A DNA stretch of 64,000 nt from Lachnospiraceae bacterium. GTDB lineage: Bacteria > Bacillota > Clostridia > Lachnospirales > Lachnospiraceae. The stretch lies in contig JAGBMJ010000010.1 in assembly GCA_017634975.1 (NCBI GenBank), positions 1 to 64,000 on the forward strand. The letters run 5' to 3'. Shown here piece by piece: positions 44,184 to 53,305 of the stretch (within the stretch, counting starts at the first letter, position 1; every line of letters starts with the position of its first letter). A program made the translations under genes and the position numbers. The notes beneath the pieces were generated by a model. The model was not told the DNA's origin, searched no databases, and was given only the letters and a program-made list of their open reading frames with translations.

Positions 44184-44983
44184 AATACGTCAGCAAAATG
44201 TACCCGCAGTCGTTTGAACAATCCCAGTCCGATCAGCATCAGCACCGCTGTCACGCCCCAGAAATACAGTGTAAGCGGGATATTCTCCCAGAACCACCGG
44301 CCTTCAAACAGGGACTCACGGTAACCGTTTACGATATAGTAGACCGGATTGAGTTTAAAGACGATGCGCAGCACCTCCCATTTTCCCTGCAGAAAGCCAA
44401 GATCCCACAGGATCGGTGTCGCCCACATCCCGACCTGCATCAGGATATTGACGATCTGTGCCAGGTCGCGGAAAAAAACCACGATCGCACTGGTCGTATA
44501 GCTGATCGCTACGATCATCACGAACATACACAGGCTGTAATAGGGTAACTGCAACAGATACGGATTGGGTCCATATCCGTAGATAAAGTACATCAGCAGC
44601 ATTACCGCTGCAAAAAAGACGTGAATAAAACTCGCTCCCAGCACTTTGACGACCGGCAGCACCCGGATCTCAAAGACGACCTTCTTCACCAGATAGTTGT
44701 ACTCCAGGAAGGCATACATCCCCTGCATTACGGCTTCACTGAAATAGAACCACGGCACCAGTCCGGCCGTCAGCCACAGAACATAGGGTGCTTCGATACC
44801 ACCCGCAAGCCTTTGCGAACGTGTATCAAAGACCACTTCAAAAACAAAATAGTACAGCACGACCGTAACGACCGGCTGTACCAACGCCCACAATGCTCCC
44901 ATATAGGAGCCTGCGTAGCGCTTTTTAAAATCATTTTTCGCCAGCTTCCAGACCAGATGGCGATTCTTCCATAAATCTGACAT
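44180..44983 (-). CDS. wzm: Polysaccharide ABC transporter permease
   Basis: 267 residues with six predicted membrane helices. The N-terminal cytoplasmic start LWKNRHLVWKLAKNDFKKRY and GALWALVQPVVTVVLYYFVF are typical of the TagG/Wzm ABC-2 permease family. With the ATPase at 42806 it forms the exporter of the right-hand glycan. It lies four bases after rmlC, in the same operon. Confidence 0.93.
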   Translation of the reverse strand: MSDLWKNRHLVWKLAKNDFKKRYAGSYMGALWALVQPVVTVVLYYFVFEVVFDTRSQRLAGGIEAPYVLWLTAGLVPWFYFSEAVMQGMYAFLEYNYLVKKVVFEIRVLPVVKVLGASFIHVFFAAVMLLMYFIYGYGPNPYLLQLPYYSLCMFVMIVAISYTTSAIVVFFRDLAQIVNILMQVGMWATPILWDLGFLQGKWEVLRIVFKLNPVYYIVNGYRESLFEGRWFWENIPLTLYFWGVTAVLMLIGLGLFKRLRVHFADVL

Positions 44984-44987
44984 TTGC

Positions 44988-45542
44988 TTACCTGCTGCGA
45001 TAGTCCGCGAAGGAAGGCCAATTACGGTCGCGCTCGTTGATATTCAGTTCCATATCTTCCGGGATCGGCCATTCGATCGCAATATCCGGATCGTTATAGC
45101 GCAGACCGCCCTCATCGCCCGGATGATAGAAATCACTGCACTTGTAGCAGAATTCCGCATAGTCCGACAATACGACAAAACCATGCGCAAACCCCTTCGG
45201 GATGAAGAACTGCTTCTTGTTTTCTTCCGAAAGAAGTACGCCGAACCACTGCCCATAGGTAGCGGAACCCTTGCGCAGATCTACGGCCACATCAAATACT
45301 TCGCCGCGTACCACACGTACCAGCTTGTCCTGCGGATGCTCGATCTGGTAATGCAGACCGCGCAATACACCCTTTGTAGAAGACGACTGGTTGTCCTGCA
45401 CGAAGACCTGATCGATCCCCGCTTCCTTAAAATCGTTAAAATTGTACGATTCCATAAAGTATCCGCGCTCGTCGCCGAACACCTTCGGTGTGATGACTTT
45501 TAAGCCTTCGATCTTACATGTTTCTACTGTGATCTTGCCCAT
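44988..45542 (-). CDS. rmlC: dTDP-4-dehydrorhamnose 3,5-epimerase
   Basis: 184 residues. It is a cupin enzyme with PKVFGDERGYFMESYN, GVLRGLHYQIEHPQDKLVR (catalytic His), FFIPKGFAHGFVVLSD and the DEGGLRYNDPDIAIEWP end. It epimerises dTDP-4-keto-6-deoxyglucose on the path to dTDP-L-rhamnose. rmlB and rmlD are not in the window, so they must be elsewhere. A GH25 gene separates it from rmlA. Confidence 0.96.
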   Translation of the reverse strand: MGKITVETCKIEGLKVITPKVFGDERGYFMESYNFNDFKEAGIDQVFVQDNQSSSTKGVLRGLHYQIEHPQDKLVRVVRGEVFDVAVDLRKGSATYGQWFGVLLSEENKKQFFIPKGFAHGFVVLSDYAEFCYKCSDFYHPGDEGGLRYNDPDIAIEWPIPEDMELNINERDRNWPSFADYRSR

Positions 45543-45572
45543 GATTCATATGCTCCTTAAATATTTTTTCGC

Positions 45573-46796
45573 TTATTTCCAGATCCGGTCGAGATCCACG
45601 CGGGTGCTGATGCCGTCGATCGTACCGCTCGATGTATACTGCCAGATGCGGAAATTGCCGGTAAACAGAGGATTTGCCCGGTATTCTGCCAGCCAGTGTG
45701 TATACTCCTGCAGCTCCTCATCGTTCAGATTGTTATAAAACCAGTAACGTCCCGAATAGACGCCACCATGATATCCCGCGCTCTTTGCCGTCTCACAGAA
45801 CGCTTTGACCACAGCCGTTCTGGTATGACGATCCAGCCCGTCGGCACGCCCATTTCCGCCGGCTCCTTCCACATCGATAAAGATAGGATAATCCAGATGG
45901 TACTCCCTGCAAAGCTCTGCTGCCATGGAAGCCTCTTCCACCGCTTCCACTTCGCTCACTGCCTGCGTGAAAAAGTATACGCCCACCTCAATCCCGGCCT
46001 CGGTAGCACCTTTTATATTTTTCTCAAAATACGGATCCACGACCAGCTTGCCGGTCGAGGAACCACGGTAACCGCAGCGGATGATGGCAAATTCCACACC
46101 GGCTGCCGCCACCTTCTGCCAGTCAATCTCTTTCTGGTACTTGGATACATCGATACCGAAAGCCGCATCCGTACCTTCCCATCTGCCGGTCACTTCCGTC
46201 TCGTCCGCATCCTCACTGGCTTCCTGCTCTGCCGTATCATCGACCGCAGGATCCACTTCCGATTCCGCATAAACGTAAAACATGATATCGTCAATGACCG
46301 TATATTCCAGCTGATCCTTGACATTTACACGCATCGGCTCCGTCGGGATCTCGTAGCCATCCACTGCCCCCAGTGTCAGAAAATACTCTCCCGGTTTGAT
46401 ATCCGGTACATAGATCAGGCCGTCCTGGTCCAGATCCTTGTATTCGCCTGCCGGAGCCACCGAGACATAGAAGGGAATGCCTTTGACTGCCTCCCCGTTT
46501 TCGTCCTGGATCTGAATACGGATATCTTTCATCATACTGCTCGCACTCAGATACAGTCTGGGAGCACGCGCCGTACTTTCCGATACGGTTACCGACTGTG
46601 CCGGATCAGGATCAAAGAAAAACTCGTCCTGCAAAAACGCCCGGTAGGATGCTTCATCCTGTACCGGTTTCTGTACGGAAACCGTCTGCGAGCCCGGCTT
46701 ATCCTCCGGCCGGTTGGAATACCACACCAAAAGTACCGCCAGCAGAAGCACCGATACCACAGCGAGGATTGTCAGATTCCGGACATGCTTATCCAT
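45573..46796 (-). CDS. Membrane-anchored GH25 lysozyme-like protein
   Basis: 407 residues. An N-terminal signal-anchor (LTILAVVSVLLLAVLLVWY, about 8-26) is followed by a linker, a prealbumin-like beta domain (about 90-170, IRIQIQDENGEAVKG) and an acidic spacer. The GH25 muramidase domain is at about 210-407 with FGIDVSKYQKEIDW and YPIFIDVEGAGGNG (catalytic acids). The enzyme would act on peptidoglycan outside the cell. Its domain set parallels the larger protein at 47697. Location among glycan-export genes suggests a role in opening or attaching the wall for the polymer, which is inferred. Confidence 0.88.
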   Translation of the reverse strand: MDKHVRNLTILAVVSVLLLAVLLVWYSNRPEDKPGSQTVSVQKPVQDEASYRAFLQDEFFFDPDPAQSVTVSESTARAPRLYLSASSMMKDIRIQIQDENGEAVKGIPFYVSVAPAGEYKDLDQDGLIYVPDIKPGEYFLTLGAVDGYEIPTEPMRVNVKDQLEYTVIDDIMFYVYAESEVDPAVDDTAEQEASEDADETEVTGRWEGTDAAFGIDVSKYQKEIDWQKVAAAGVEFAIIRCGYRGSSTGKLVVDPYFEKNIKGATEAGIEVGVYFFTQAVSEVEAVEEASMAAELCREYHLDYPIFIDVEGAGGNGRADGLDRHTRTAVVKAFCETAKSAGYHGGVYSGRYWFYNNLNDEELQEYTHWLAEYRANPLFTGNFRIWQYTSSGTIDGISTRVDLDRIWK

Positions 46797-46802
46797 AAGC
46801 GT

Positions 46803-47672
46803 TTACAGGCCGTTAGCCACATCCGTCAGATACTGTCCGTACGCTGTTTTCATCAGCGGCTCCGCCAATGCCAGCAGCTGCTCTTTCGTAATAAAGCCAC
46901 GCTTATAAGCGATCTCCTCGATACAGGAGATGTACAGCCCCTGCCGTTTCTGGAACGCAGCCACAAAGTCCGCCGCATCCAAAAGTGCATCGTGATTACC
47001 GGTATCCAGCCATGCAAACCCGCGCCCCAGCGTCTCCACATGCAGCGTACCCCGGTTCAGATATTCGTTATTGATGCTGGTGATCTCGATCTCGCCTCTT
47101 GCGGAAGGCTTCACATTCTTTGCGATCTCCACCACGTCATTATCATAAAAATACAGGCCCGGCACTGCATAGTTGCTCTTCGGATGTTCCGGTTTTTCCT
47201 CGATGGAAACCGCCATACCGTTCTCATCAAACTCTACCACACCATACTCTCTCGGATCGCGTACATAGTATCCGAAGATCGTCGCACCACTCTCTCTGGA
47301 AGCCACTTCACGCAGCTTCTTCGAAAAACTCTGTCCGTAAAAGATATTGTCGCCCAGGATCAGTGCCACACTGTCGTTTCCTATAAAATCCGCACCGATG
47401 ATGAATGCATCGGCGAGACCTCTCGGTGTCTCCTGGACTGCATAGGAAAATTCCAGTCCCAGCTGGCTGCCGTCACCGAACAATTCCTTAAATACCGGCA
47501 GATCCCGCGGTGTGGAAATGATCAGGATCTCACGGATCCCGGCCAGCATCAGGATCGACAGCGGATAATAGATCATCGGCTTATCATACACCGGCATGAT
47601 CTGCTTGGACACCGCCTTGGTCAGCGGATAAAGTCTGGTGCCGGATCCACCGGCCAGAATGATACCTTTCAT
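46803..47672 (-). CDS. rmlA: Glucose-1-phosphate thymidylyltransferase
   Basis: 289 residues, standard for RmlA. It has [19 protein letters not shown] (6-24), [13 protein letters not shown] and [11 protein letters not shown] (metal Asp). It makes dTDP-glucose, the first step of dTDP-L-rhamnose synthesis, which is continued by rmlC at 44988 and by rmlB/rmlD outside the window. It lies between two GH25 genes, an unusual split of the rml set. Confidence 0.96.
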   Translation of the reverse strand: MKGIILAGGSGTRLYPLTKAVSKQIMPVYDKPMIYYPLSILMLAGIREILIISTPRDLPVFKELFGDGSQLGLEFSYAVQETPRGLADAFIIGADFIGNDSVALILGDNIFYGQSFSKKLREVASRESGATIFGYYVRDPREYGVVEFDENGMAVSIEEKPEHPKSNYAVPGLYFYDNDVVEIAKNVKPSARGEIEITSINNEYLNRGTLHVETLGRGFAWLDTGNHDALLDAADFVAAFQKRQGLYISCIEEIAYKRGFITKEQLLALAEPLMKTAYGQYLTDVANGL

Positions 47673-47696
47673 CTAACGTTCCTCCTGTATATTTAC

Positions 47697-50600
47697 TCAA
47701 AATCCCATATAACTGTAGTTCATATCCACAGAGCCCTGAATGCCGGCGATGCTGCCATTCTTTGTAAACTGCCACAGGTCATAATGTCCTGTGTAATCGG
47801 TCTGTTCTACATAATGTGCCATCCAGATCTTGTATCCGCCGATCACATTCAGATCCACGGACGGCCCGAGCCATGCCTTGGAACAATATACCCCCGGCGT
47901 ATAACCGCCGCTGCGGATCGTCTCGCAGAAAGCCCGGCATACGGCAGAACGTGCCGCTTTGTCCAATCCGTCCGCACGTCCGTTGCGGTTCGTTGTAAAC
48001 TCCGTATCGATGAATACCGGAAGACTCACACCATACCCCTGCATCATCGCAAGTGTCATGGATGCCTCTTCTACCGCTTCCACCTCATTGATCGCCTGAC
48101 TGAAGAAATATACGCCGACTTTGAGTCCTGCTGCCGCAGCTCCCTGAATGTTGCTCCGGAATTTGGAATCCTCCACCAGCACGCCACTGTCCGAACCACG
48201 GTAACCGCATCGGATGATGACAAACTTTACTCCCGATGCCTTCACGGCACTCCAGTCGATCGCACCGTTCCATTTGGATACATCAATACCGATGACCATT
48301 CCGTTGTCATAACCAGTCTCCTGCGTCGGTACCGGCGTTGCTGTCGGTTCCGGTGTCGGGGTCGGTGTCGCGGTAGGCGTTGCCGTTGCCGTCGGAGTGT
48401 TGTTTTCCTTCTTTAAAACACCATCCGGGCCGAAATTGTATTTTACTCCCAGGATCTGCTGCTCACCGGTCACTTTTTTGCCGTTGCGGTCAAAAAAGTA
48501 GGTGTTGCCGTCAATCACCTGCCATCCCGTATAAGTATACTCTGTATCGCTCAAAATGTAAAACTCTGATTTCAGGTAGTAATCGGCATAGGTAGCTTCC
48601 ACATATTTCCCGTCACTGTTTTTGATATAGACCTGGTTCCCGTTCTTATCCCGCAATCTGGAAGAAGTATCCTGCTTCGGATCCGGCGCAGGCGTGGCCG
48701 TTGGTGTAGCTGTGGTCTCTGCGGTCGGTGCAGTGGTTGCCGTCGGTGTCGCGGTAGGCGCTGCCGTAGCTGTGGGCGTCGGAGTTGCCGTGGCCTCTGT
48801 GGTCGGCACAATGGTTGCCGCAGGCGTTGCGGTTGCTTCCGGAGTCGCCGTAGGCGTTGCCTCCGCCGTCGGTGTGGTTGTTGACTCAGCCCCCTGTGTT
48901 GCCTCTTCTCCGGGCTCGACAGCTGTCTTCACCGTGCCCTGCGCCGGTCCCGGACAAGGCATTGCTGCCGATGCATATTCGTAGACATTCGATTCCGTAT
49001 CACACCTTGCCTGATCCGGTGCTGCGATCGAATCCTTCGCCACCGGTTTGTATCCGCTTCCGCCGCTCACCGGTGTTTTGCTCGATTCCACCCACTCTAT
49101 GGTATCGCCATTCATCAGGACCGGGCTCGGGCTCGGACTGGGCGTCGGGGTAGGTGTCGGGGTTTCTGTCGGCAGTTCCGCCGGTACAGCCGGCATCGTT
49201 ACCTGTGGTGCCCCCGCTGCTCCCAGCGACACACCGGTATCCTCGGCCGCTACATTGATCTCGGATTCCTTCTTGATCTCCTGGGCCACATCGATCTGCT
49301 GATATACGATCTTTTCACGTACATTGATGCTCTCCGGCACGCCGACAAACTGATATCCGTCTACCGCAGTCACTTCCACGGTATAATCTCCGCTCTTGAT
49401 TCCCTTTTCATATATGATACCGTCCGCGTCCGCATCCGTCAGGACTACGGCTTCGCCGTTTGCAGGCTGCAGATGCACTTCAAATGCCACATCCGTGATC
49501 AGTCTTCTGCTTTCCTGCCAGAAAAACTTGATCTTCAGATCCTGTTCCAGGGAAGTAAACGTCACTTCCACAAGCTGTCCGTCCACCGGCACGGTAATCG
49601 TCTCGCCCGTTCCCGCTTCCGGGCTTTCCGGCACTTCCGTCGGCTGGGAAAGCCGTCCGGCTTCTGCCATAGCCTGTAAGCCGCTTTCTCCTGCCACGCC
49701 GATACTGCTCAAACTCTGTCCGACATCATACATGTAGCTCTGACTGCTCTGGCCCCAGCTCTTCTGGCGTGCCGCGATCAGTGCGGTCATTCCCACGGAA
49801 AACAGCAGGATCGCTGCGATCGCGAACTTCAGCCAGCGGCTGCCGCTTTTCTTCTCCGGAGTTTTATCATTCTCCCCGGAATGCTTTCCGGATTTTTTTA
49901 CGGTCTTTTTCTTCCTTTTTCCCCCGGAAGATCCCGCATTCTTTGTGTTCTCTTTACCGGTCTTTACCGCTTTTTCATGCCCGCCGGATCTTCTTTTCCG
50001 CGCTTTTTTTTCTTTTCCTGCAGGCACAGCGGCATCATCCGCCTCATATCCAGCGTCCTCATAATATTCCGGATCATCTTCTTCTATCGGATCCGCTGCT
50101 TCCTCCTCCCCGGCTTCTGCATTTTCCCCTTCGTCGTAATACTCTTCCTCATATTCCCCGGAGTATTCTTCCTCCTCATAATACTCTTCGTCCGGGTATT
50201 CTTCTTCCGGGTACTCCTCTTCAGAATACTCGCCGTCCTCCAAATACGCTTCTTCAGCATCCTCATCTGCCGAAGCCTCCCCGGCGTTTTCAGCGGCATC
50301 TGCCCCCAAAGCCTGCTCTTCTGCCGAAACATCCGCAGTGCCATATCCCGTTTCTCCTGCTGCTTCTTTTCTGCCCAATCCCGCAGCCTCCCGCTCCGAG
50401 ACCGGCTGTCTCTCATCTGTCTCGCTTCCGGTCCGTCCCCCGATCACCTCAAACAGATCCGAATCCAGATCGATGAGTGGCATCGTTTCCGATCCGACCA
50501 TTTTTACCTTACTTACATCGATCACCTGGGTCTCCTGCAGATCCCGCTTGATCTCTTCGGAGATATCCGTCAGAAGCATCGTATCCACAGAGATCTCCCC

Positions 50601-50966
50601 CTGAAATACGTGATCTTCCTTATTCTCTTCGTCGGTATAGCTTTCCGTATCCTCCGGTTCCGCCGTTGTTTCTTCTTCCGTGATCGTATCGTCTGCTTTG
50701 AAAGATTCCTTCGTTATCTCCTCTGCCGCCCGTTTTTCCTCTGCATCCGCTTCCGCCGATCCGGCCTGCTCCGGTCTGCCGGCACTATCCGTGTCTGCTT
50801 TGTCTCCGGTTCCGGCTTTTTCCGCATCCTGTTCATGGACTGCAGCACGCAGTTCATCTACCAGGATCGAAAGCACCTGCGCATGGATCCCGGCTTTCTC
50901 CTGTGCCGCCGTCCTTTGTTCTTCGTCCATTTTATCCAGATCAATGATATCAAAATCTTTATTCAT
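47697..50966 (-). CDS. Large membrane-spanning GH25 protein with charged cytoplasmic tail
   Basis: About 1089 residues from the ATG at 50966, preceded by AAGGATG; an ATG 21 bases upstream has no site. In numbering from that upstream Met, about 385 residues precede the single membrane helix (KFAIAAILLFSVGMTALIAA, 387-406). They are acidic (EEEYPEEEYPDEEYYEEEE near 256-275), then strongly basic just before the membrane. Outside come a beta domain like that of the smaller paralogue, Thr/Pro/Ala-rich linkers built of TPTAT units, a choline-binding-like repeat region (WQVIDGNTYFFDRNGKKVTG) and a C-terminal GH25 domain (about 897-1096, GIDVSKWNGAIDW and VFIDTEF). It could couple a cytoplasmic partner to wall hydrolysis. 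DNA of the linker (about 48310-48900) is an imperfect repeat. Confidence 0.87.
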   Translation of the reverse strand: MNKDFDIIDLDKMDEEQRTAAQEKAGIHAQVLSILVDELRAAVHEQDAEKAGTGDKADTDSAGRPEQAGSAEADAEEKRAAEEITKESFKADDTITEEETTAEPEDTESYTDEENKEDHVFQGEISVDTMLLTDISEEIKRDLQETQVIDVSKVKMVGSETMPLIDLDSDLFEVIGGRTGSETDERQPVSEREAAGLGRKEAAGETGYGTADVSAEEQALGADAAENAGEASADEDAEEAYLEDGEYSEEEYPEEEYPDEEYYEEEEYSGEYEEEYYDEGENAEAGEEEAADPIEEDDPEYYEDAGYEADDAAVPAGKEKKARKRRSGGHEKAVKTGKENTKNAGSSGGKRKKKTVKKSGKHSGENDKTPEKKSGSRWLKFAIAAILLFSVGMTALIAARQKSWGQSSQSYMYDVGQSLSSIGVAGESGLQAMAEAGRLSQPTEVPESPEAGTGETITVPVDGQLVEVTFTSLEQDLKIKFFWQESRRLITDVAFEVHLQPANGEAVVLTDADADGIIYEKGIKSGDYTVEVTAVDGYQFVGVPESINVREKIVYQQIDVAQEIKKESEINVAAEDTGVSLGAAGAPQVTMPAVPAELPTETPTPTPTPSPSPSPVLMNGDTIEWVESSKTPVSGGSGYKPVAKDSIAAPDQARCDTESNVYEYASAAMPCPGPAQGTVKTAVEPGEEATQGAESTTTPTAEATPTATPEATATPAATIVPTTEATATPTPTATAAPTATPTATTAPTAETTATPTATPAPDPKQDTSSRLRDKNGNQVYIKNSDGKYVEATYADYYLKSEFYILSDTEYTYTGWQVIDGNTYFFDRNGKKVTGEQQILGVKYNFGPDGVLKKENNTPTATATPTATPTPTPEPTATPVPTQETGYDNGMVIGIDVSKWNGAIDWSAVKASGVKFVIIRCGYRGSDSGVLVEDSKFRSNIQGAAAAGLKVGVYFFSQAINEVEAVEEASMTLAMMQGYGVSLPVFIDTEFTTNRNGRADGLDKAARSAVCRAFCETIRSGGYTPGVYCSKAWLGPSVDLNVIGGYKIWMAHYVEQTDYTGHYDLWQFTKNGSIAGIQGSVDMNYSYMGF

Positions 50967-51060
50967 TACCAATTCATCCTTTTCCATGAAGGCTCAAAAT
51001 CCGACATAGCAATTTTACCAAACAATAATTGGGCTATTTTATGTAAACATAATTAGTTAG

Positions 51061-51090
51061 ATTTTAACATATAATATTAGCAATTGACAA
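51061..51090 (-). promoter_or_regulatory. Candidate promoter of the GH25-rml-wzm operon
   Basis: TTGTCA (51085-51090) and TAAAAT (51061-51066) on the minus strand are 18 bases apart, about 95 bases before the GH25 start codon. The surrounding 50988-51218 stretch is strongly A+T-rich and holds no gene. Confidence 0.4.
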
Positions 51091-51218
51091 GACTAAAATC
51101 GGTTTACAGATATATGCCATAACAGATTATTTAGTTTTCGTCAGGTCATTTTTAGTTAAATCATTAGTCAAATTTTACAATTGTGTTCAAACAAAAATAC
51201 TAGTATACTTCTAATCAC

Positions 51219-51253
51219 AAAAGCGGGATTCTGGCAGCCGGGGTTCTTCCCGC
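51219..51253 (-). terminator. Terminator after the DUF6077-like pair
   Basis: On the minus strand GCGGGA...TCCCGC encloses an inner GGCTGCC-rich loop and is followed by TTTTGTG. It lies about 75 bases past the stop of the gene at 51327. The U-tract is short, so strength is uncertain. Confidence 0.5.
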
Positions 51254-51326
51254 ATCTGCTGCTTCCCGCTCCAATCTGAAAGAATCACTTCTATAAAATC
51301 GCCTGAACTTCCCGATTATGGAATCT

Positions 51327-52094
51327 TCAGCCTCCCCAGAATACATAGATACTGTAGACGCCACGCTGGGACATCAGTTCAAATCCATAATCCTGCGGCA
51401 CATTCAACTTCGGTTTCAGTGCATTGACCACCAGAAAACGCACGGAATTGTACTTGCATTTATCCGCCAGGATCTCGAAATCCAGCATTTCCGCCGCCAT
51501 CTGCTCATAAAATCCGTTTCCTTCGTTCCAGCGCTCATCCAGCATTTCACGTCCGTAAGGCATGCGCAGGGTTGCATCATACTGCCGCACAAAAGTCAGC
51601 ATTTCCGGTGGGAATGCAGCAAATGTCACTTCATCCACCTCATGTTTTTTGATATCCTCGACGATATCGATCACATTCTGCGGTATCTGGTATGGATTCT
51701 CCGCCAGTCCGATCTCGCCGGAGATCTGTCCGGAAAAGACGGATTCTCCCCCAAGAAACAATACGACCAGGATCAGCATCAGTCCTGTCACCTGATGCTC
51801 CCGGATCAGCACAGCCCCGGCATAAGCCAGACCGACTCCCACCGGCACCAGCCACCACATACGCCAATAAGTCGTAGCATCCACGAAAGTGATATACAGA
51901 AAATAAAACAACGGAAAGAAAATAAAAATGATCACAAGAATACTGCCATACAGCAAAACGGTACGGTTCGAACGATCCTTCTCGGAAAGCCCGATATAGA
52001 TCAGCGCGATAAAAAAGAGCACCATGATGATACCGGTCCCGGAATACTGTGAATATATGGTAAACATCTCTTTCAGCATATGCATATCATGCAA
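51327..52094 (-). CDS. Membrane protein with C-terminal extracytoplasmic domain, partner of the 52087 gene
   Basis: 255 residues. Four or five helices at the N-terminus (IIMVLFFIALIYIGL and later) precede a soluble domain of about 120 residues containing TFAAFPPEMLTFVRQYD. It overlaps the upstream gene by eight bases and has an AGAGAGG site. The two may be one split GT-C-like glycosyltransferase: the upstream protein supplies the membrane core and this one the C-terminal domain. I do not recognise a specific function. Confidence 0.65.
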   Translation of the reverse strand: MHDMHMLKEMFTIYSQYSGTGIIMVLFFIALIYIGLSEKDRSNRTVLLYGSILVIIFIFFPLFYFLYITFVDATTYWRMWWLVPVGVGLAYAGAVLIREHQVTGLMLILVVLFLGGESVFSGQISGEIGLAENPYQIPQNVIDIVEDIKKHEVDEVTFAAFPPEMLTFVRQYDATLRMPYGREMLDERWNEGNGFYEQMAAEMLDFEILADKCKYNSVRFLVVNALKPKLNVPQDYGFELMSQRGVYSIYVFWGG

Positions 52095-53193
52095 ACCTCT
52101 CTAACGCATACATTGCCATAAAATAATAACACGGGATCATGGAAAGGAGCCCCCCGAGGATCAGCATCGGCCGCCCATTCCGTATCGCCGCCAGCAATAT
52201 GAACAGCGTCTCAAGCACGATCAGCAAAAGCAGCCCCAGACTGCTGCTGAGAGCACCGGTCAAATTCACAAAAAACAGTAATACAAATAATCCGGCCGTT
52301 CTCTTCTCCTCAGTCTCTCTTTCCTCATTTTCTTTTTCCGGTTCCGTACGACAGACCACCGCCAGCATAATGAGAAGCGCCATCGGGATCACCAGATTGG
52401 CCAGAACCGATTTTCCCTGCCAGGTTCTTGTAAGAAAAAAGGTTTCCCTGGTATATCTGGAATATACGCCGAAATCATTCAGAAGACAGATCAGGACCAT
52501 AAACATCGGCAGACGCTTTTTATCCTTATGAAACAAAAGACGTCCGATCTGCATATAGATCATATAACTGGCAACGATCAGGAAGGACGGAAGGATGGTA
52601 TGGGCAACCATCGCTGCGTGCAGTCCGCTCTGTCTTGCAAGCAATGCGATAAACAGCGGAAACGGCGCCAGCGCATGCCGGTAATCCAACACACTGTACG
52701 CTCCGGTATAAGGATCAAAATAATACACCAGATCGGTCACATCGGCTAACAGGGCCTGTCCGACATAATATGCATCATCCCCGTCTGCCGTCATCACCAG
52801 AACCGATGCCACCAGCTGTAACGCAAGCAGAATATAAAATATAATCCACAGTCCCAGCTCCGAACGGCTTTTTCCCCGGATGGAAGGCAGTTCAAAACTC
52901 TCTTCTGCCGTTGTCTTCGTGATGCGGACCACCGCCAATACAAATCCCAGAAACGACAGGACCACCGCGATCCAGAACATGATCCGGATCAGCACAGACA
53001 AATGCCCCCTCTGCAGCACGATGACCACGGCCGGGACCTGAAAGATCCCGAGCATGGTAAAAAAACCGCACAGATACACCTGACACGGTGTTTTTTTCTG
53101 CTTAGCGATCAAATGGCAAGGCAGTATTCCTATGAGCAGCGGGAACAGGACCAGCCATAATATAAAACTATCCATATGATGTAACAAAGACAT
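52087..53193 (-). CDS. Polytopic membrane protein, DUF6077-like, possible GT-C glycosyltransferase part
   Basis: 368 residues with about ten predicted helices. An extracytoplasmic loop carries GDDAYYVGQALLADVTD followed by a DYRHALAPFPLF segment. An acidic pair early in the first large loop is a hallmark of GT-C enzymes, which use polyprenyl-phosphate sugars. The divergent neighbour at 53306 is a polyprenyl-phosphate sugar synthase, which supports that idea. Family naming is tentative. Confidence 0.6.
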   Translation of the reverse strand: MSLLHHMDSFILWLVLFPLLIGILPCHLIAKQKKTPCQVYLCGFFTMLGIFQVPAVVIVLQRGHLSVLIRIMFWIAVVLSFLGFVLAVVRITKTTAEESFELPSIRGKSRSELGLWIIFYILLALQLVASVLVMTADGDDAYYVGQALLADVTDLVYYFDPYTGAYSVLDYRHALAPFPLFIALLARQSGLHAAMVAHTILPSFLIVASYMIYMQIGRLLFHKDKKRLPMFMVLICLLNDFGVYSRYTRETFFLTRTWQGKSVLANLVIPMALLIMLAVVCRTEPEKENEERETEEKRTAGLFVLLFFVNLTGALSSSLGLLLLIVLETLFILLAAIRNGRPMLILGGLLSMIPCYYFMAMYALERFA

Positions 53194-53223
53194 CCTTAAC
53201 GGTATTCCTCTCCGAGAATATGA

Positions 53224-53253
53224 TTTACATTTTTCTTAACAAAGTGTTATAAT
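53224..53253 (+). promoter_or_regulatory. Promoter of the polyprenyl-phosphate GT gene
   Basis: TTTACA (53224-53229) and TATAAT (53248-53253) are 18 bases apart on the plus strand. They lie 53 bases before the start codon of the gene at 53306. Confidence 0.65.
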
Positions 53254-53265
53254 GATACAGGCGTT

Positions 53266-53294
53266 ATTATAACCTATTTTTTTGCAAAAGTAAA
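53266..53294 (-). promoter_or_regulatory. Divergent promoter of the DUF6077-like pair
   Basis: TTTACT (minus strand, 53289-53294) and TATAAT (53266-53271) are 17 bases apart. They face left toward the gene starting at 53193 and overlap the transcribed leader of the plus-strand gene, so the two divergent transcripts would overlap. Confidence 0.6.
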
Positions 53295-53305
53295 AGGAGA
53301 GACCT

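Noticed and set aside
45696..48416. Plus-strand open frame of about 900 codons opposite the GH25 and rmlA genes
   Set aside because: It runs antisense through three clearly real genes. Its translation is rich in His/Arg/Cys without any recognisable domain, and it has no suitable ribosome-binding site.
48310..48900. Tandem DNA repeat at 48.3-48.9 kb as a mobile or satellite element
   Set aside because: It is coding sequence for the Thr/Pro/Ala-rich linker of the GH25 protein, with the frame maintained throughout.
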